Part shown: piece after piece, positions 1-11,900 of the stretch
Layout: each line of letters starts with the position of its first letter
How positions within the stretch are numbered: the first letter of the stretch is position 1
Source: Nymphaea colorata
Taxonomy: Eukaryota; Streptophyta; Magnoliopsida; Nymphaeales; Nymphaeaceae
Assembly: GCF_008831285.2 (NCBI RefSeq)
Contig: NC_045141.1
Coordinates: 1,486,001 to 1,550,000, forward strand
Length of the DNA stretch: 64,000 nucleotides
Reading direction: 5' to 3'
The notes under the pieces: model-generated
The model's input: only the letters and a program-made list of their open reading frames with translations
Databases searched by the model: none
Told to the model about the DNA's origin: nothing
Position numbers and translations under genes: made by a program

Positions 1-480
1 GAGGGAGAGGGAGCAGAGAGGGAGAGGGAGACGGAAGGGAGAGGGAGAGGGAGACGGAAGGGAGAAGGAGAGGGAGCAGAGAGAGAGGGAGACAGAAGGG
101 AGAGGGAGCAGAGGGAGAGGGAGATGGAAGGGATAGGGAGAGGGAGTAGAGGGAGAGGGAGATGGAAGGGATAGGGAGAGGGAGAGGGAGACGGAAGGGA
201 GAGGGAGCAGAGAGGGAGAGGGAGCAGAGGGAGAGGGAGACGGAAGGGAGAGGGAGAGGGAGCAGAGAGGGAGAGGGAGACGGGAAGAGAGAGGGAGGGG
301 TCAGGGGAGCGAGCAGAGGGGTCACGTTTTCCCTGGCCCAGGCCTACTGTACACCACCGGACGTTGCCGTGGGTCGCCACACGTCATCGCCGTCGCCTGC
401 CATAGCTGCCAAACTTCTCCGCTGCAGAATCGTTGCCGGCGAAGTGGGAGAGCTCGTCGGTTCAGCGACATAAAATTGTG
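1..480. repeat. Purine-rich (GGGAGA)-type minisatellite and GC-rich flank
   Basis: Bases 1-300 are almost pure A/G: irregular repeats of GGGAGAGGGAGACGGAA and GGGAGCAGA units. Then comes a GC-rich stretch to 480. The order (long GA tract, GC-rich stretch, then GGTCTGACCCAGACCC) resembles the tails of the 2-kb repeats at 31.5-33.4 and 59.85-61.99 kb, so this may be the end of another copy. The long frame at 162-473 is Arg/Glu/Gly low complexity and not a gene. Confidence 0.7.
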
Positions 481-624
481 TTCATTTTTTTTTTGGGTTC
501 AGAACGGGTCTGACCCAGACCCGATCCAAATCGTATCCACCCGTATCCCGTATATCCGTATTCCCGTATCGGCGTATCGACATGGGTACGTGGGCTAAAC
601 TCACGTATCCGTGTGTCGTAGGCT
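481..624. repeat. Degenerate CCCGTATCC / GTATCG repeat
   Basis: A run of CCCGTATC, CGTATCC and GTATCG words. Related words occur at 17380-17460, 18560-18630 and in the hAT-like element at 21807-22158. It probably derives from the same transposon family; no termini are visible here. Confidence 0.5.
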
Positions 625-1151
625 GAATCTGACTATGAGGGCTTCGACAAACCTGGTCCAGTTAGGTTTCCTTTGTTGAGCCACCAGCCAACGGTACTAG
701 CGTAAGGCAGCCCCTTCCAAATGCACCACAGCATGCCCCACACGATTCTCCAATGCAATCCCTTGACAATCGAAATACTGCTCAGCCCTAAAAACCCAAT
801 TAGTAGGACCTTCCCCCATAAATTTAGGAAACTCCATCTTGCGTAGCTGGTGAAATCCTGCAGCCTCCCCACTAGAGACGAATCTGATGAAGGCTAGGTT
901 TGAGAGTTCATACCTGGATTGTGTGGTGTATTTTGACGCAAGCTGCTGGAAACCCTCTGCAGCACCTCATGCAGCATTCCTGCCATCTCTGACATCATCG
1001 TCTGCATTCGGGCATCCACTTCTGTTAGCCGTTACCCCAACTCACCGCAGTTTCTCCCGACACCATCCAAACGCCCTGCCAGCAGCTGATGGTTGATCTA
1101 TGCCTGTTTCTTCATGGTTTCTAAGGTAGCGAGAACCTCCTTACTTGCCAT
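625..1151 (-). pseudogene. Ty3/gypsy gag fragment
   Basis: Read on the minus strand from an ATG at 1151, the sequence starts MASKEVLATLETMKKQ. It reaches a typical retrotransposon gag core: FPKFMGEGPTNWVFRAEQYF, then VVHLEGAALR, a TAG stop where the family normally has Trp, and YRWL. There are further stops and the fragment ends abruptly at the GTATCC repeat. A tRNA-Met primer-binding-like site lies just upstream (1155-1167). It sits in the PP2AA intron, antisense to the gene. Confidence 0.75.
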
Positions 1152-1154
1152 GAT

Positions 1155-1167
1155 GGCTCTGATATCA
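1155..1167 (-). other. Primer binding site remnant (tRNA-iMet type)
   Basis: On the minus strand this reads TGATATCAGAGCC, one base off TGGTATCAGAGCC, three bases upstream of the gag ATG. The LTR that should follow above 1167 cannot be delimited. Confidence 0.55.
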
Positions 1168-1729
1168 ATGATAATGTATGCCTAAGTCTCCTGCAATTAT
1201 CAAGTAAATTTCCCACACATGCACATTCCCAGCACAGAGTCAGGCAAGAAAACTCCTCTCACCGGGAGTTTAGTGTTCGTTAACTTTAATAACCCTAATT
1301 GTCTAGGGTAACATAGTATATAACTATGGAAGTGGGTCTAACAAAGGGGGACCCAACCCATTATTCACTTCGCAGTATCTCTATGCTAACACCCTGTCTA
1401 TGTAAATAAAAGAACAATAGTATGCAATTTAAAATTGTAACTCTACAAGTACTATAGTTAAAGCTCAAACAATAAAGTGGGACAATGACATGGATGTGCA
1501 AACTGAATAAGATACAATGCAAAAGAAGATCTCTGGCATGAAATTTGTGAAGTTTTTTGTTCATCAACTTTCAACCCTTATGAGTAAGAAAACTTCTTTT
1601 TTGGTGCCTAAGTCCATGGTAGCTCCTTCATTATACCATTTTCAATCAGTGAACATGGTTATTTCTCTCCTTTAAAATAGAATTTGAACAAATCACATGC
1701 AAGATAAAGTTTGTTACACCAGGTCCTTT
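1168..1729. other. Intron sequence, possible LTR remnant
   Basis: No gene recognised. By position the left part could be the LTR of the gypsy relic, but no second copy is present to prove it. Confidence 0.3.
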
Positions 1730-2110
1730 CTACTTCTTTCTCTTGGTGTGAATTTTAATGACATATAAAGCTTGTTGTTGTAGGTAAACTTTGGAACCTA
1801 CCTTGATTTGTTCATCATTTGCTACATCTTCCAAATAATGAATGACTTGTAGCATTAAATCAATGGAATAAGCAGCACATGCTATACTAAAGCTATTTTG
1901 ATACCTTTTTCCAATAATATTGTTTGCTCTTCTTTGGTTACTTCTATTGTACATAACAATGTGGACTACTCTTTTATAGGAAACGACAAAAACTCAACCA
2001 TGGAATCTGCCTTTGTAGGACCCTTTTCAATATGCTTTGGTTTCCAAAATACAGTGCCTTTGTAGATGTTATCATCCAATCTGTTCATGGTCTCTTTAGT
2101 TGTATCTTTA
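1730..2110 (-). pseudogene. hAT-superfamily transposase fragment (DUF659-like)
   Basis: The minus strand shows, in order, KGTVFWKPKHIEKGPTKADS (2050-2110 region) and then VVHIVMYNRSNQRRANN and CAAYSIDLMLQVIHYLEDV. These match the family pattern 'KGTvFlKS.Da...', 'VvqvVtDN.sN...ag', 'CaaHciDLmLedi'. The catalytic Asp of the VTDN motif is lost and a frame break separates the two parts. A short relic inside the PP2AA intron. Confidence 0.6.
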
Positions 2111-2880
2111 TAGATGAAAAATGAAATGACAAAATAGATTGTCATTTTAAAGTCGGTGCACGTTTTTTCCTATAATACATTACATTTATGGTATGTGCAA
2201 AAATCTATGTGAATGTAGGTTTCCTAACTGGTTAGAATTTTTAATTTTTAACTGAAGGTTTTTCTTAACATTTTCAATTTTTAGATCCATGTGAGCATGT
2301 GTGTTTTTGTGCATGAAGGGATGACCTTAGTTTTCATTTAAGCATTAGGACATATTTGTCATCCTTTTTTTTTCTTCTGTTCTACATAGATTGGGTTAGC
2401 TATTTTACACAAGCCACTGGAGCGGATGTATTAACATGGTTTAAGTTTATTGTGCTGTCCCCTTTGCATAGACCCTTGTGTTTTTTCCTGCCTGTAGAAA
2501 CTTCACACTTGTTGTCCTCAGCCTCTCTTTGCGCACCAGTCCTCAGATCCTGGACTTTTCATTATACCATCATTAGGTACCACTATCATGGTAGGTGAGA
2601 AGAGAAATGGTATAAACTTTTGTGGCATACAAATTCTTTGCACATATGTGTGTTTCTGTGTCCATGTACCAAATTGGTACCACGTCAGTTGAGTTTTTCA
2701 TTACTGAGTGTGTTACAAGTACTTAGGAGTGTTCATATATGGTGTTTATGAAGTAAGTTCTTTTGGCAGTACCGTCTTCTTGGCTGCAATGGTTCTTTTA
2801 ATTGTTATTTTATGGTAACCTATGTCTGGTCAATTACTGATAGCTCTTTATCCAGGCTAAGCCCACTAATGTCTGTGCAG
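2111..2880 (+). other. PP2AA intron sequence
   Basis: AT-rich, no recognisable gene. It ends with the acceptor of exon a. Confidence 0.5.
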
Positions 2881-2960
2881 GATAAATCTTGGCGCGTTCG
2901 CTATATGGTTGCAAATCAATTATATGAACTTTGTGAAGCTGTTGGTCCTGAGCCTACAAG
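2881..2960 (+). CDS. PP2AA: PP2AA exon a (first exon in window)
   Basis: Acceptor GTGCAG ends at 2880 and donor GTAATA starts at 2961. It encodes [20 protein letters not shown] and continues to the first two bases of an Arg codon completed in the next exon. The upstream intron is at least 2.88 kb, because no earlier exon of this protein is found between 1 and 2880. Confidence 0.93.
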
Positions 2961-5900
2961 GTAATATTAACTTGTTGAAGGAATTGCAGTGTTACCAATT
3001 TCTAGATTTTTGATCTTTTTTACTTGCATGTTTATTGTATGGAGTCAAAGAATTCAGTTGGCCTGCCAAATCACCACCTGTTTGTGTTGTAACGTAACAT
3101 CTGCCATCCCTCTTTCATGTTGCTACCATCTACTGTGGAAGTATGTGACCCCCATCAAGCACATTGATTATGTCATCATTTTTTAAATGTTTTGTCAACT
3201 TGAACAAGTTTATCTGGTCCATGTTTTTTGCTCCTTCTGATTTTTTTATATATCATTTAAATGTTCTTTTTTGTGCTTCTCTCTTCGAAGTGTTGATATT
3301 TCAAAGCGAAAACCAATTTAATAGCATAGCCACAAATATCGTTCTTGGGGTTTTATCGGCGAGGTTTTTCTCAAGTATTTTTTGACAAAGTTGTTTTTCG
3401 AAAAAATCTCCAAAAAATCTCAAAGGTTTAAAAAAAGAAAAATCAAAATGTTAGGTAAAAATACAATAAATCACAAACTAATAAGAAAACATGAAAAAAC
3501 ATCTAGTTAAAATGATAAAAATGATAATTTAATAAGCATTATATTGCGTCTTGGAGGTTACATTCAATACCTAAAACACGAGAAAAGAAAACAATGAAGC
3601 AAAAGTTAAAACTAATAATAACAGAAAAATGAAATAAAAAAAGTGAACAATTGATTTTTAATGTTTTTTTTTTCAAAACATCACTATTTTTCCTTTTTTT
3701 TTATTTGTTTTGTTAATATCACAATATTTCAAAAGTATCACGATATTTGTATGCCTAATAGTTCAAATTTGCAGTTGTGAGCATTAATAGGAGAAGGGTG
3801 TTTTTTGGCACCCAGACTTTTCTTGTTGTGTGTTGAAGTTGTCTTTGTCCTTGGGTTCCTATGTTGCATGAACACTTGAAAAGAACATGAAATATTGGGT
3901 GTCACGCCATGTCTAACTTCGATAGTGGCACTTTATGCACGTAGTAAATGTTGTGAAAAGCATATTGTAAGCCATATCAATGTTGCCAATAGATACGTCG
4001 TATCATAAAGTAACGTAATGTTTTTTTAATTAAAAAAAGAAAAAATCTGAAAAAATAGAGAAAATGAAGAAAAATAAAAAATAGTAGGTTTTTTATGAAA
4101 AAACTTGTCATACATAATGACAAGCTTATTATAGGTATAAAGTTACTTCACAAACATTAATAATTCATAATATCATATGGTAACACAACATGATCTAAGA
4201 CATCAAGAAAAATAATTTGTTACATGATCTACATAATAAATCATAAGATATATAACACATCAGAAAACAAGTCTTGCACACATTATTGATTATACATCTT
4301 ATCATAAGACAATTGTTCAATTTTAAAGCAAATAACAAATGGAAACAGCATCATTCATAATCATTATCATCTCCATTCTCATTTTCATTTTTCGCAGAAG
4401 ATATAAACCCTCTTTCTCTAAACAAGAATTGGTCACCCATGCACAAATCTGCCTTCAAATCAATGATTTCTTGGGAAAACTGATTATTCCTTTTCAAAAT
4501 TGCCACCACCTTCCGTTCGTTCAACTCTTAGGTATGTTTAGAAATGAAGAGGGAAACAACTTTTAAAAATTATTTTGAAAAGGGGGGTTTCTAACCCCCG
4601 TACTTTTCAAAATAGACCTGTATCATATGATATAGTACGATACACCATTTGTTTATGATACAGGTGGTGTTCGTATCTCATAATCAAAAAATGATGGTAC
4701 ATATTGTAGGATACTGCTTCGTACTATTTTTGAAGATGAAGTGTACCAAAAACAAAAACGACACACGTCGTCTCTTTATTCTCTCTCTTTTTCCCCTTTT
4801 CTCTTTCCTTTCTCCCTTTCATTTTTGTTTTCTTTCTGTTGTCTTCGCCTTTCCTTTTCCCCTCTCATTGTCCCTTCACTTTCTTTGTTTTTGCTCACTT
4901 TGATGTCTTCCTTTTTCTCAGTCAAACTTGACAGCCTAACACCTTCTCTCTAAAGGACAACCCCCTGGTCGTCCTTTTAAAGGACGACAGGTGCCTGTCC
5001 TCCATTAAAAATTAAAACGTATTTTTGAAAGAGATTTATTTTATTTATTTAAGTTTCAAATTAATTAAGCTAACCTTAATACAAAAAATATTTTTACATA
5101 GTAGACAAACAAAGCTGTTAAACAATTAATTTAATTACGTAACAGATTTTAGTTAACATTTTGCTTGTACAATTTGTTAATTTCTCTTTTCACACACACA
5201 CTCACAGAGTTACAAATATATAGACATCGACAATTGTATCCGTGTCCATGCAACATAGGAGATGACTCATGTAATGAGGTTGCTTCAAAGGGAACTAGAT
5301 ATACAAGGAATAAAATAATCATAAGCGAACTAAAGATATGCAAGGGATAGAATTAACCAATGAACTGACAAAAATCATGGCTACAATTGTCGTGATATTT
5401 TCAAAATATCCTGATATTAACCAAAAAATGAAAAAAGGGCAAAAATCATGATATTTTGATAAAAACATTAAAACTCAATTTATGGGGATTTTAATGCGAT
5501 TTTGTTGCGAATTTTTCATTTATTTTTTATTACATTTTCTGTTTTCATTTTTTAAAACTTTTGCTCATTGTTTTATTTCCTCTTGTTTTAGGTATTTAAC
5601 GTGACCTCCTAGATGCAATACAATGCTTATTACTTTGTTATCTTTATCATTTTAACTAGATGTTTTTTTGTCTTCTTATTAGTTTCTCTCATTTAGTTTA
5701 TTTTTACCTAACATTTTGACTTTTTTGGGAAAAAAACTTTGCCAAAAAATACTCGAGAAAAGCTTGCGGATGAAAGCCCTAGAACGATATTTGTGGCTTT
5801 GAAATAAAACTAAACCTCTTCTTTCAAAGTGATGGTGATGTTATTTTTATTGTAAGTTTGTAATTGCATGTTGATGTCGTGTCCCCACCAATGTTTGTTA

Positions 5901-8900
5901 ATGGGCAGTATTTTTGCAGTAATTTGACATCATCATGGTGTTCACTACTGTTATTGTAGTGATCCATGAATTTAGGACTGGAATCCCTTTATGTTAGTTT
6001 GCTGATTTTAATGCTCGGATTTTTAAGAACGGACCTGGTGCCTGCATATGTCCGCCTTCTACGAGATAATGAGGCGGAAGTCCGTATTGCTGCTGCGGGA
6101 AAAGTAACCAAATTTTGCAGGATATTGAATCCACAACTTGCAATTCAGCACATTCTTCCTTGTGTCAAGGTGAGTCCCTATACTTTGATGAGCTCATTCC
6201 ATGCTTTTGATGTTCTTTTGGTTGAGTAACATTTTTACAATGAATGTCCATGCATTTGGCACAAAATACCCGTGATTGTTTTATCTAAAATATGTAATTG
6301 AGCAATCTTTAATTGCTTTTAGGACTAAAATACCTATTTCCTTTCCAGGAGTTGTCATCAGATTCTTCTCAACATGTACGTTCTGCTTTAGCATCTGTTA
6401 TAATGGGCATGGCACCTGTTCTCGGAAAGGTGAATTTTGTGAATGCTCTATTATTGCACAAGAACATTTGATTTTCTTTGTTTGAGTCTTGCTAATAAGC
6501 TGTCGGAGGCATCTGAAATCCATCAAACTGCATTATTTAGCTTTTTACATCCAAACAAAAATTTGTAGCAAGTGAATTTTCAGTGTGCTATTTCATTTGC
6601 TATGTATATGCTAGTGCAGCATATCAAGTGTTCTTTTGAAGTTTACGCCTCTCTTGATTGTTATACGCAGGATGCAACTATTGAGCAGCTTCTTCCTATC
6701 TTTCTATCCCTACTAAAAGATGAATTCCCGGATGTGCGGCTGAATATTATCAGCAAGCTTGATCAAGTAAATCAGGTAGTTTGTTATTGGGTGATACTGC
6801 TGCTGTTTGTAACTCAATTTTGGGGTCTGGATTTATCATGGATCTAGACTTCTAAAGTTCAGATGGTTACTTACTAGTGAATCTCTTCCTGGGCATGGTT
6901 AATTTTCTTGTGTCAGTGAAAAGGTAGAAGGGTACATTTTCTTATGCTGGTATTCCAATTCATGCTTTTCTGTTAACTCTTCAGGGTGAGTGAAGTATGC
7001 TCAAAATCTGTTAATTTGATGGTTCTACATGAAAATAAAACTATGCCTGGAGCAAATTAATTTTCGTTTAGAATACTCATATCCTGATGTTTTCTATACC
7101 AAGAGGTCAGATTGATAGGAGAGGCAGAACATTTCGAACTTGTTACTTGCTTGAGAATGAACCTATCCCTTGTATTCAGCTTCATGGTTCTCTAAATGTG
7201 CCAGTCTGAGTGTTGGAGCTGAGGTCCCAAGATTTGGTTAAGAATCTTTTTCGTCGAATATAAACTTGTCTTCTGAAATTGTTTGGTCATTTGGTTCTAG
7301 CTTTACTATTTCATAATACAGTTGTTTGGGCTGGGCTTATATCCCTTTGTTGGAAACTTGGAATCATCTTTGACGGTAACAGTCCATACAGTAAATATCA
7401 CCTGCCACCATCATAGCAATCTCCTGCAATTCCCCATCGCTTTGCCTTCTTGTCTACAGCATGGCTATTTAGGAAACGTTTTTGCCTATGCATTTATTAA
7501 TGCTACTGCGTTGTAATTCTGCAAATGTTATGATTGTGTGGTCAGAGTGAAGGGCAAAATGCCATCATAGGAGTGCATATTTTGATGACAGAACATGCCT
7601 GAGAACAAAGTTCAAGGAATTTGTACTCTGATCAATTAGGAGAAGATTATACTTTGATTAACCTCGAAATCTGCCCTAACTCCTCTTTATATAGACTAGA
7701 GGAGAGAGAGAGAGAAGATACAAGAGAACCATCTAAAGAAAAAGGTATTTACAAAAGTACCCTCTTAAACCTAAAACTGAATATAAACACATCTTAACAC
7801 TCCCCCTCAAGTTGGAGCGTATATGTCAAATAGGCTCAACTTGGAACAGCAGCTTTGGAATGGTCCCCTTGCAAGAGCCTTAGTAAAGATATCAGCCGTT
7901 TGCCCTGTAGTTGAAATGTGTGAGGTACTTACAAACCCCTTTTGAATCATGTCTCTGGTGTAGTGACAATCTACTTCAACATGCTTGGTTCTTTCATGAA
8001 AAGCCGGATTATTAGCAATAAACAGTGCAACTTTGTTATCACATAACAATTGCATAGGAAGAGGCACTTCGACAGTAAGATCCACCATCAGGGATCTAAC
8101 CCACATAACTTCAGCAGTACCCTGAGCCATAGCTCTATACTCAGATTCTGCACTTGAGCTGGCAACCACAGTTTGCTTCTTACTCTTCCATGTAACCAAG
8201 TTGGATCCAATAAACACACAAAATCTAGTGGTGGATTTCCTGTCTGAGGGGCATCCCGCATAGTCGGCATCAACATACACAGATATAGTGAGTGAGGTAC
8301 CATTCTGAAAGAAGAGTCCCGTTCCTGGTGAATTCTTTAGATACCTAAGAATCATCATAGCAGCATCCCAATGAACTTTCTTGGGCTTATCCATAAATTG
8401 ACTCACTCTGCTAACAGCATAGGCAATGTCAGGTCGAGTAACAGTGATGTATAGGAGCTTCCCAACAATCCCTCTATACTGTCTCGCATCAACATCTTCA
8501 GTATCATCATCATATAAGTGGGTATTGATATCCATAGGCGTGGATGCAGGTCGACACCCCAGCATCCCTGTCTCTTGCAAAACATCAGTAACGTATTTCC
8601 TCTGGCACATGATAAGACCCTTTCGATTTCTGGCAAACTCAATACCGAGGAAATAACGTCGTTCACCAAGGTCCTTGGTGACAAAGTGTTGTCCAAGGAC
8701 ATCCTTGATGTTGGAAATCCCTTGATCATCATCCCCTGTAACAATGATATCATCAACATAGACAAGAACTATCACCGTACCTGTAGAAGTCTTCTTGACA
8801 AAGAGGGAATGATCGGCTGAAGAACGTCTGAAGCCCTCATTCTCAATATTCTCTGACAATTTCTGAAACCAAGCTCGAGGACTGTTTCAGACCATAAATC

Positions 8901-11900
8901 GCCTTTCGCAATCTGCACACTTTCTGACACTCCCCCTCAGCAACAAACCCTGGTGGTTGCTGCATATACACTTCTTCATGTAAGTCACCATAGAGAAAGA
9001 CATTTTTGACATCAAGCTGTGATAGGGACCAATTCTTGCTGACAGCCACAGCAAGGAGAATCCGTAAAGAAGCATGTCGTGCCACAGGAGAGAAGGTATC
9101 ATAATAATCAACCCCATAAGTTTGGGTATAGCCTTTAGCAACCAGTCGAGCCTTATATCTGTCAAGGCTGCCATCCGCTCTGTATTTGATAGTAAAGACC
9201 CATCTGCAACCAACAATGGCGGCATCAGCTGAAGGAGTAACAAGGGTCCAGGTGCCTCTAGACTGAAGAGCATCCATCTCTTCTTGCATAGCTGCAGCCC
9301 ATTTTGGATCAGAGAGAGCATCCATGGGATTCTGTGGAAGAGCAATAGCTGACAGCCCCTGGACAAACTGTCGGTACACAGGAGTGAGTCTATCCATGGA
9401 TAAGTGACCAGAGATAGGATGCAAAGTGCAACTGCGTTTGCCTTTCCTTTGAGCAATGGGCATATCAAGTTCATTAGGAGCATGAACCTGCTCGTGACAT
9501 TCTCCTACGTCATCATTACATAAAAAATTGTCAGCAGAGTTTGTGTCAGGAATGACCTTGGGCGTGCTGGGTGAAGGCACAGGTGCACAGTGAGCAGGCG
9601 CAACAGGTTTAGTACGACGTTGGTAGACAGCCCCAAAGCGTGAATCAACTGGTTTTGGACAACTCATGAGAGGTAGAGGAAAATGGACTTCATCATTCAC
9701 TTCAGGCGCCCTTAATTGAGTTCCATTTGGGGAGAAGAAGGAGGTTGACTCAAAGAATGTAACATCAGCACTCACATAATATCGACGAGTAGAAGGATCA
9801 TAACATCGATATCCCTTTTGAGTGCGGGAATAACCAACAAAGATCGTTTTGATGGCCCGAGGAGACAACTTATCTCTCCCAGGACCAAGCAACTGAACAA
9901 AGGCAACACATCCAAAAACACGAGGTGGAACAGAAAACAAGTCTCTGTCAGGAAAGAGGACAGAGATAGGAATAAGGTCTCCCAACACAGATGACGGCCT
10001 ACGATTAATAAGATAGCATGCTGTGAGAACAGCATCTCCCCAGTAGGAATGAGGAACATGGCTATGTATGATAATGGTTCTGGCAACATCAAGAATATGA
10101 TGGTGTTTCCTTTCAGCAACCCCATTTTGTTGGGAGGTATAGACACAAGAGGTTTGGTGGATGATACCCTTATCCCTGAAAAATTGTTCTAAAGAGGAAG
10201 CACAGAACTCAAGAGCATTGTCAGAGCGCACAATTTTGACACAAGTATCAAACTGAGTCAGAATTTCATTGATAAAATTTTTGATTACATGACCCACTTC
10301 AGATTTATTCTTCATAAGAAAAACCCAACTAACACGACTATGGTCATCGACAGCAACAAGATAATATCGATGACCTTGAAGATCAGGTGTACGACTCGGG
10401 CCCCAAACATCAAAATGAAGTAACTCAAACACAGAATGGCTACTTCTACTGGGCCGCGAAGGAAAGGATGACCGATGGTGTTTGCCCAACTGACAAGACT
10501 CACATTGAAAAGAAGACTTAGGAGACAGCTGAGGAAGAACATGCAGCAGTTTCTGAAACGGTAGATGTCCAAAACGTAAATGCCAAGTATAAGCCGAGGA
10601 TGAGGATGACCCTGAAGAGGTAGACCCAGCAAAGGGAAAGGGATGCACTAGCCTGTAAAGACCTCCCTGTTCACGGCCACTGCCAATCACCCTGCCCGTC
10701 AGTATATCCTGAAACACAAGAGAAGAGGAGTCAAATATCGCACGACAGTTTAAATCTCTGGTAATCTGACTGATAGACAGTAGGCTATGTGGGAATTCTG
10801 GTGCATGAAGAGTAGGGACATAAGAAGTAAACTGGGCCTTGTCTCCACAGAGATGTGTCGATGCACCCGAGTCAATGAGCCAATCTGTAGTGTCAGTAGC
10901 AGGAGTATAGTCAGAATACATACCAGATGAAGACGCACTGGCAGCAGTAGTGATAGTAGAGGTGGTCGGATCAGGAGCTTGTTGAGTTCTATCACCAATC
11001 AAGTTTCTCAACTGAGAGATAATATCATCTGCACGTAACTCACTGGAGGAAACAATATGCTGATTCTGAGGCTGCTCTGGAGAATTAGTAAAAACAGTCT
11101 GATTTGCAACAGCTGGACGACCATGTTTCTGCCAACACTTATCCACAGTGTGACCAATGCGATGACAAAACTGACATACTGGGCACGAAGTGGTATTGCC
11201 ACGACCACGGTATCCTCGTCCTCTGGCAAAGAGGGACCCACCTCTGCCACGAGTAGCAAGCATAGCAGAAGTGGTATCAAGAACAGTCGACGCAGGGATT
11301 GGAATTCTGCTTAGCCTACTATAAGCCTCATCAATAGGAGGAATCGAGGGACTAGTGAGCATCTGATTCTTTGCTGATTCATAAACAGAGTCTAATCCAG
11401 AGAGAAATACCCCTACCATAAGCATATCTCTATATGCCTTTTGTTGTTCACACTTACATGCAGGAAAGTAGCTATTTAGTCTCTCAAACATGGACTTGAG
11501 ACTAGAATAATAAGTATGAAGAGGTCGACCATCTTGTCGCATCTGATGAATATCATGATGAAGCTGCATAATTCTTGTTTCATTCCTTGCTTGTGAATAG
11601 GTGGCTGCAAGGGAATCCCACATATCCTTTGCACTTTCCTTATGCAAGACTTCATTTGCAATGTCTTGAGAAAGAGTACCAACAATCCATACCATAACCA
11701 ACGAATTATCTTTAAACCAAGTAGTATATTTTCCTACCTTCTGTACGGGCTCGGGCTCCAATATGAGATGTTCCTTCTCATGAGCGATCAAGGTTCTTTT
11801 TACCTGCATGGCCCACATCTCGTAATTTCCCCCATCCATTTTGGTGATAATGCTGGAAAATGGGGAATTCTTCATCTCTCCCGACGATGCAAAGGAAGAG

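Noticed and set aside
162-473. 103-codon open frame in the purine tract
   Set aside because: Arg/Glu/Gly low-complexity product of GGGAGA repeats; no homology or context.
1-2880. Missing N-terminal PP2AA exons
   Set aside because: I looked for the first ~250 codons in all + frames and found none; only gypsy and hAT relics are here, so these exons are taken to lie left of the window.
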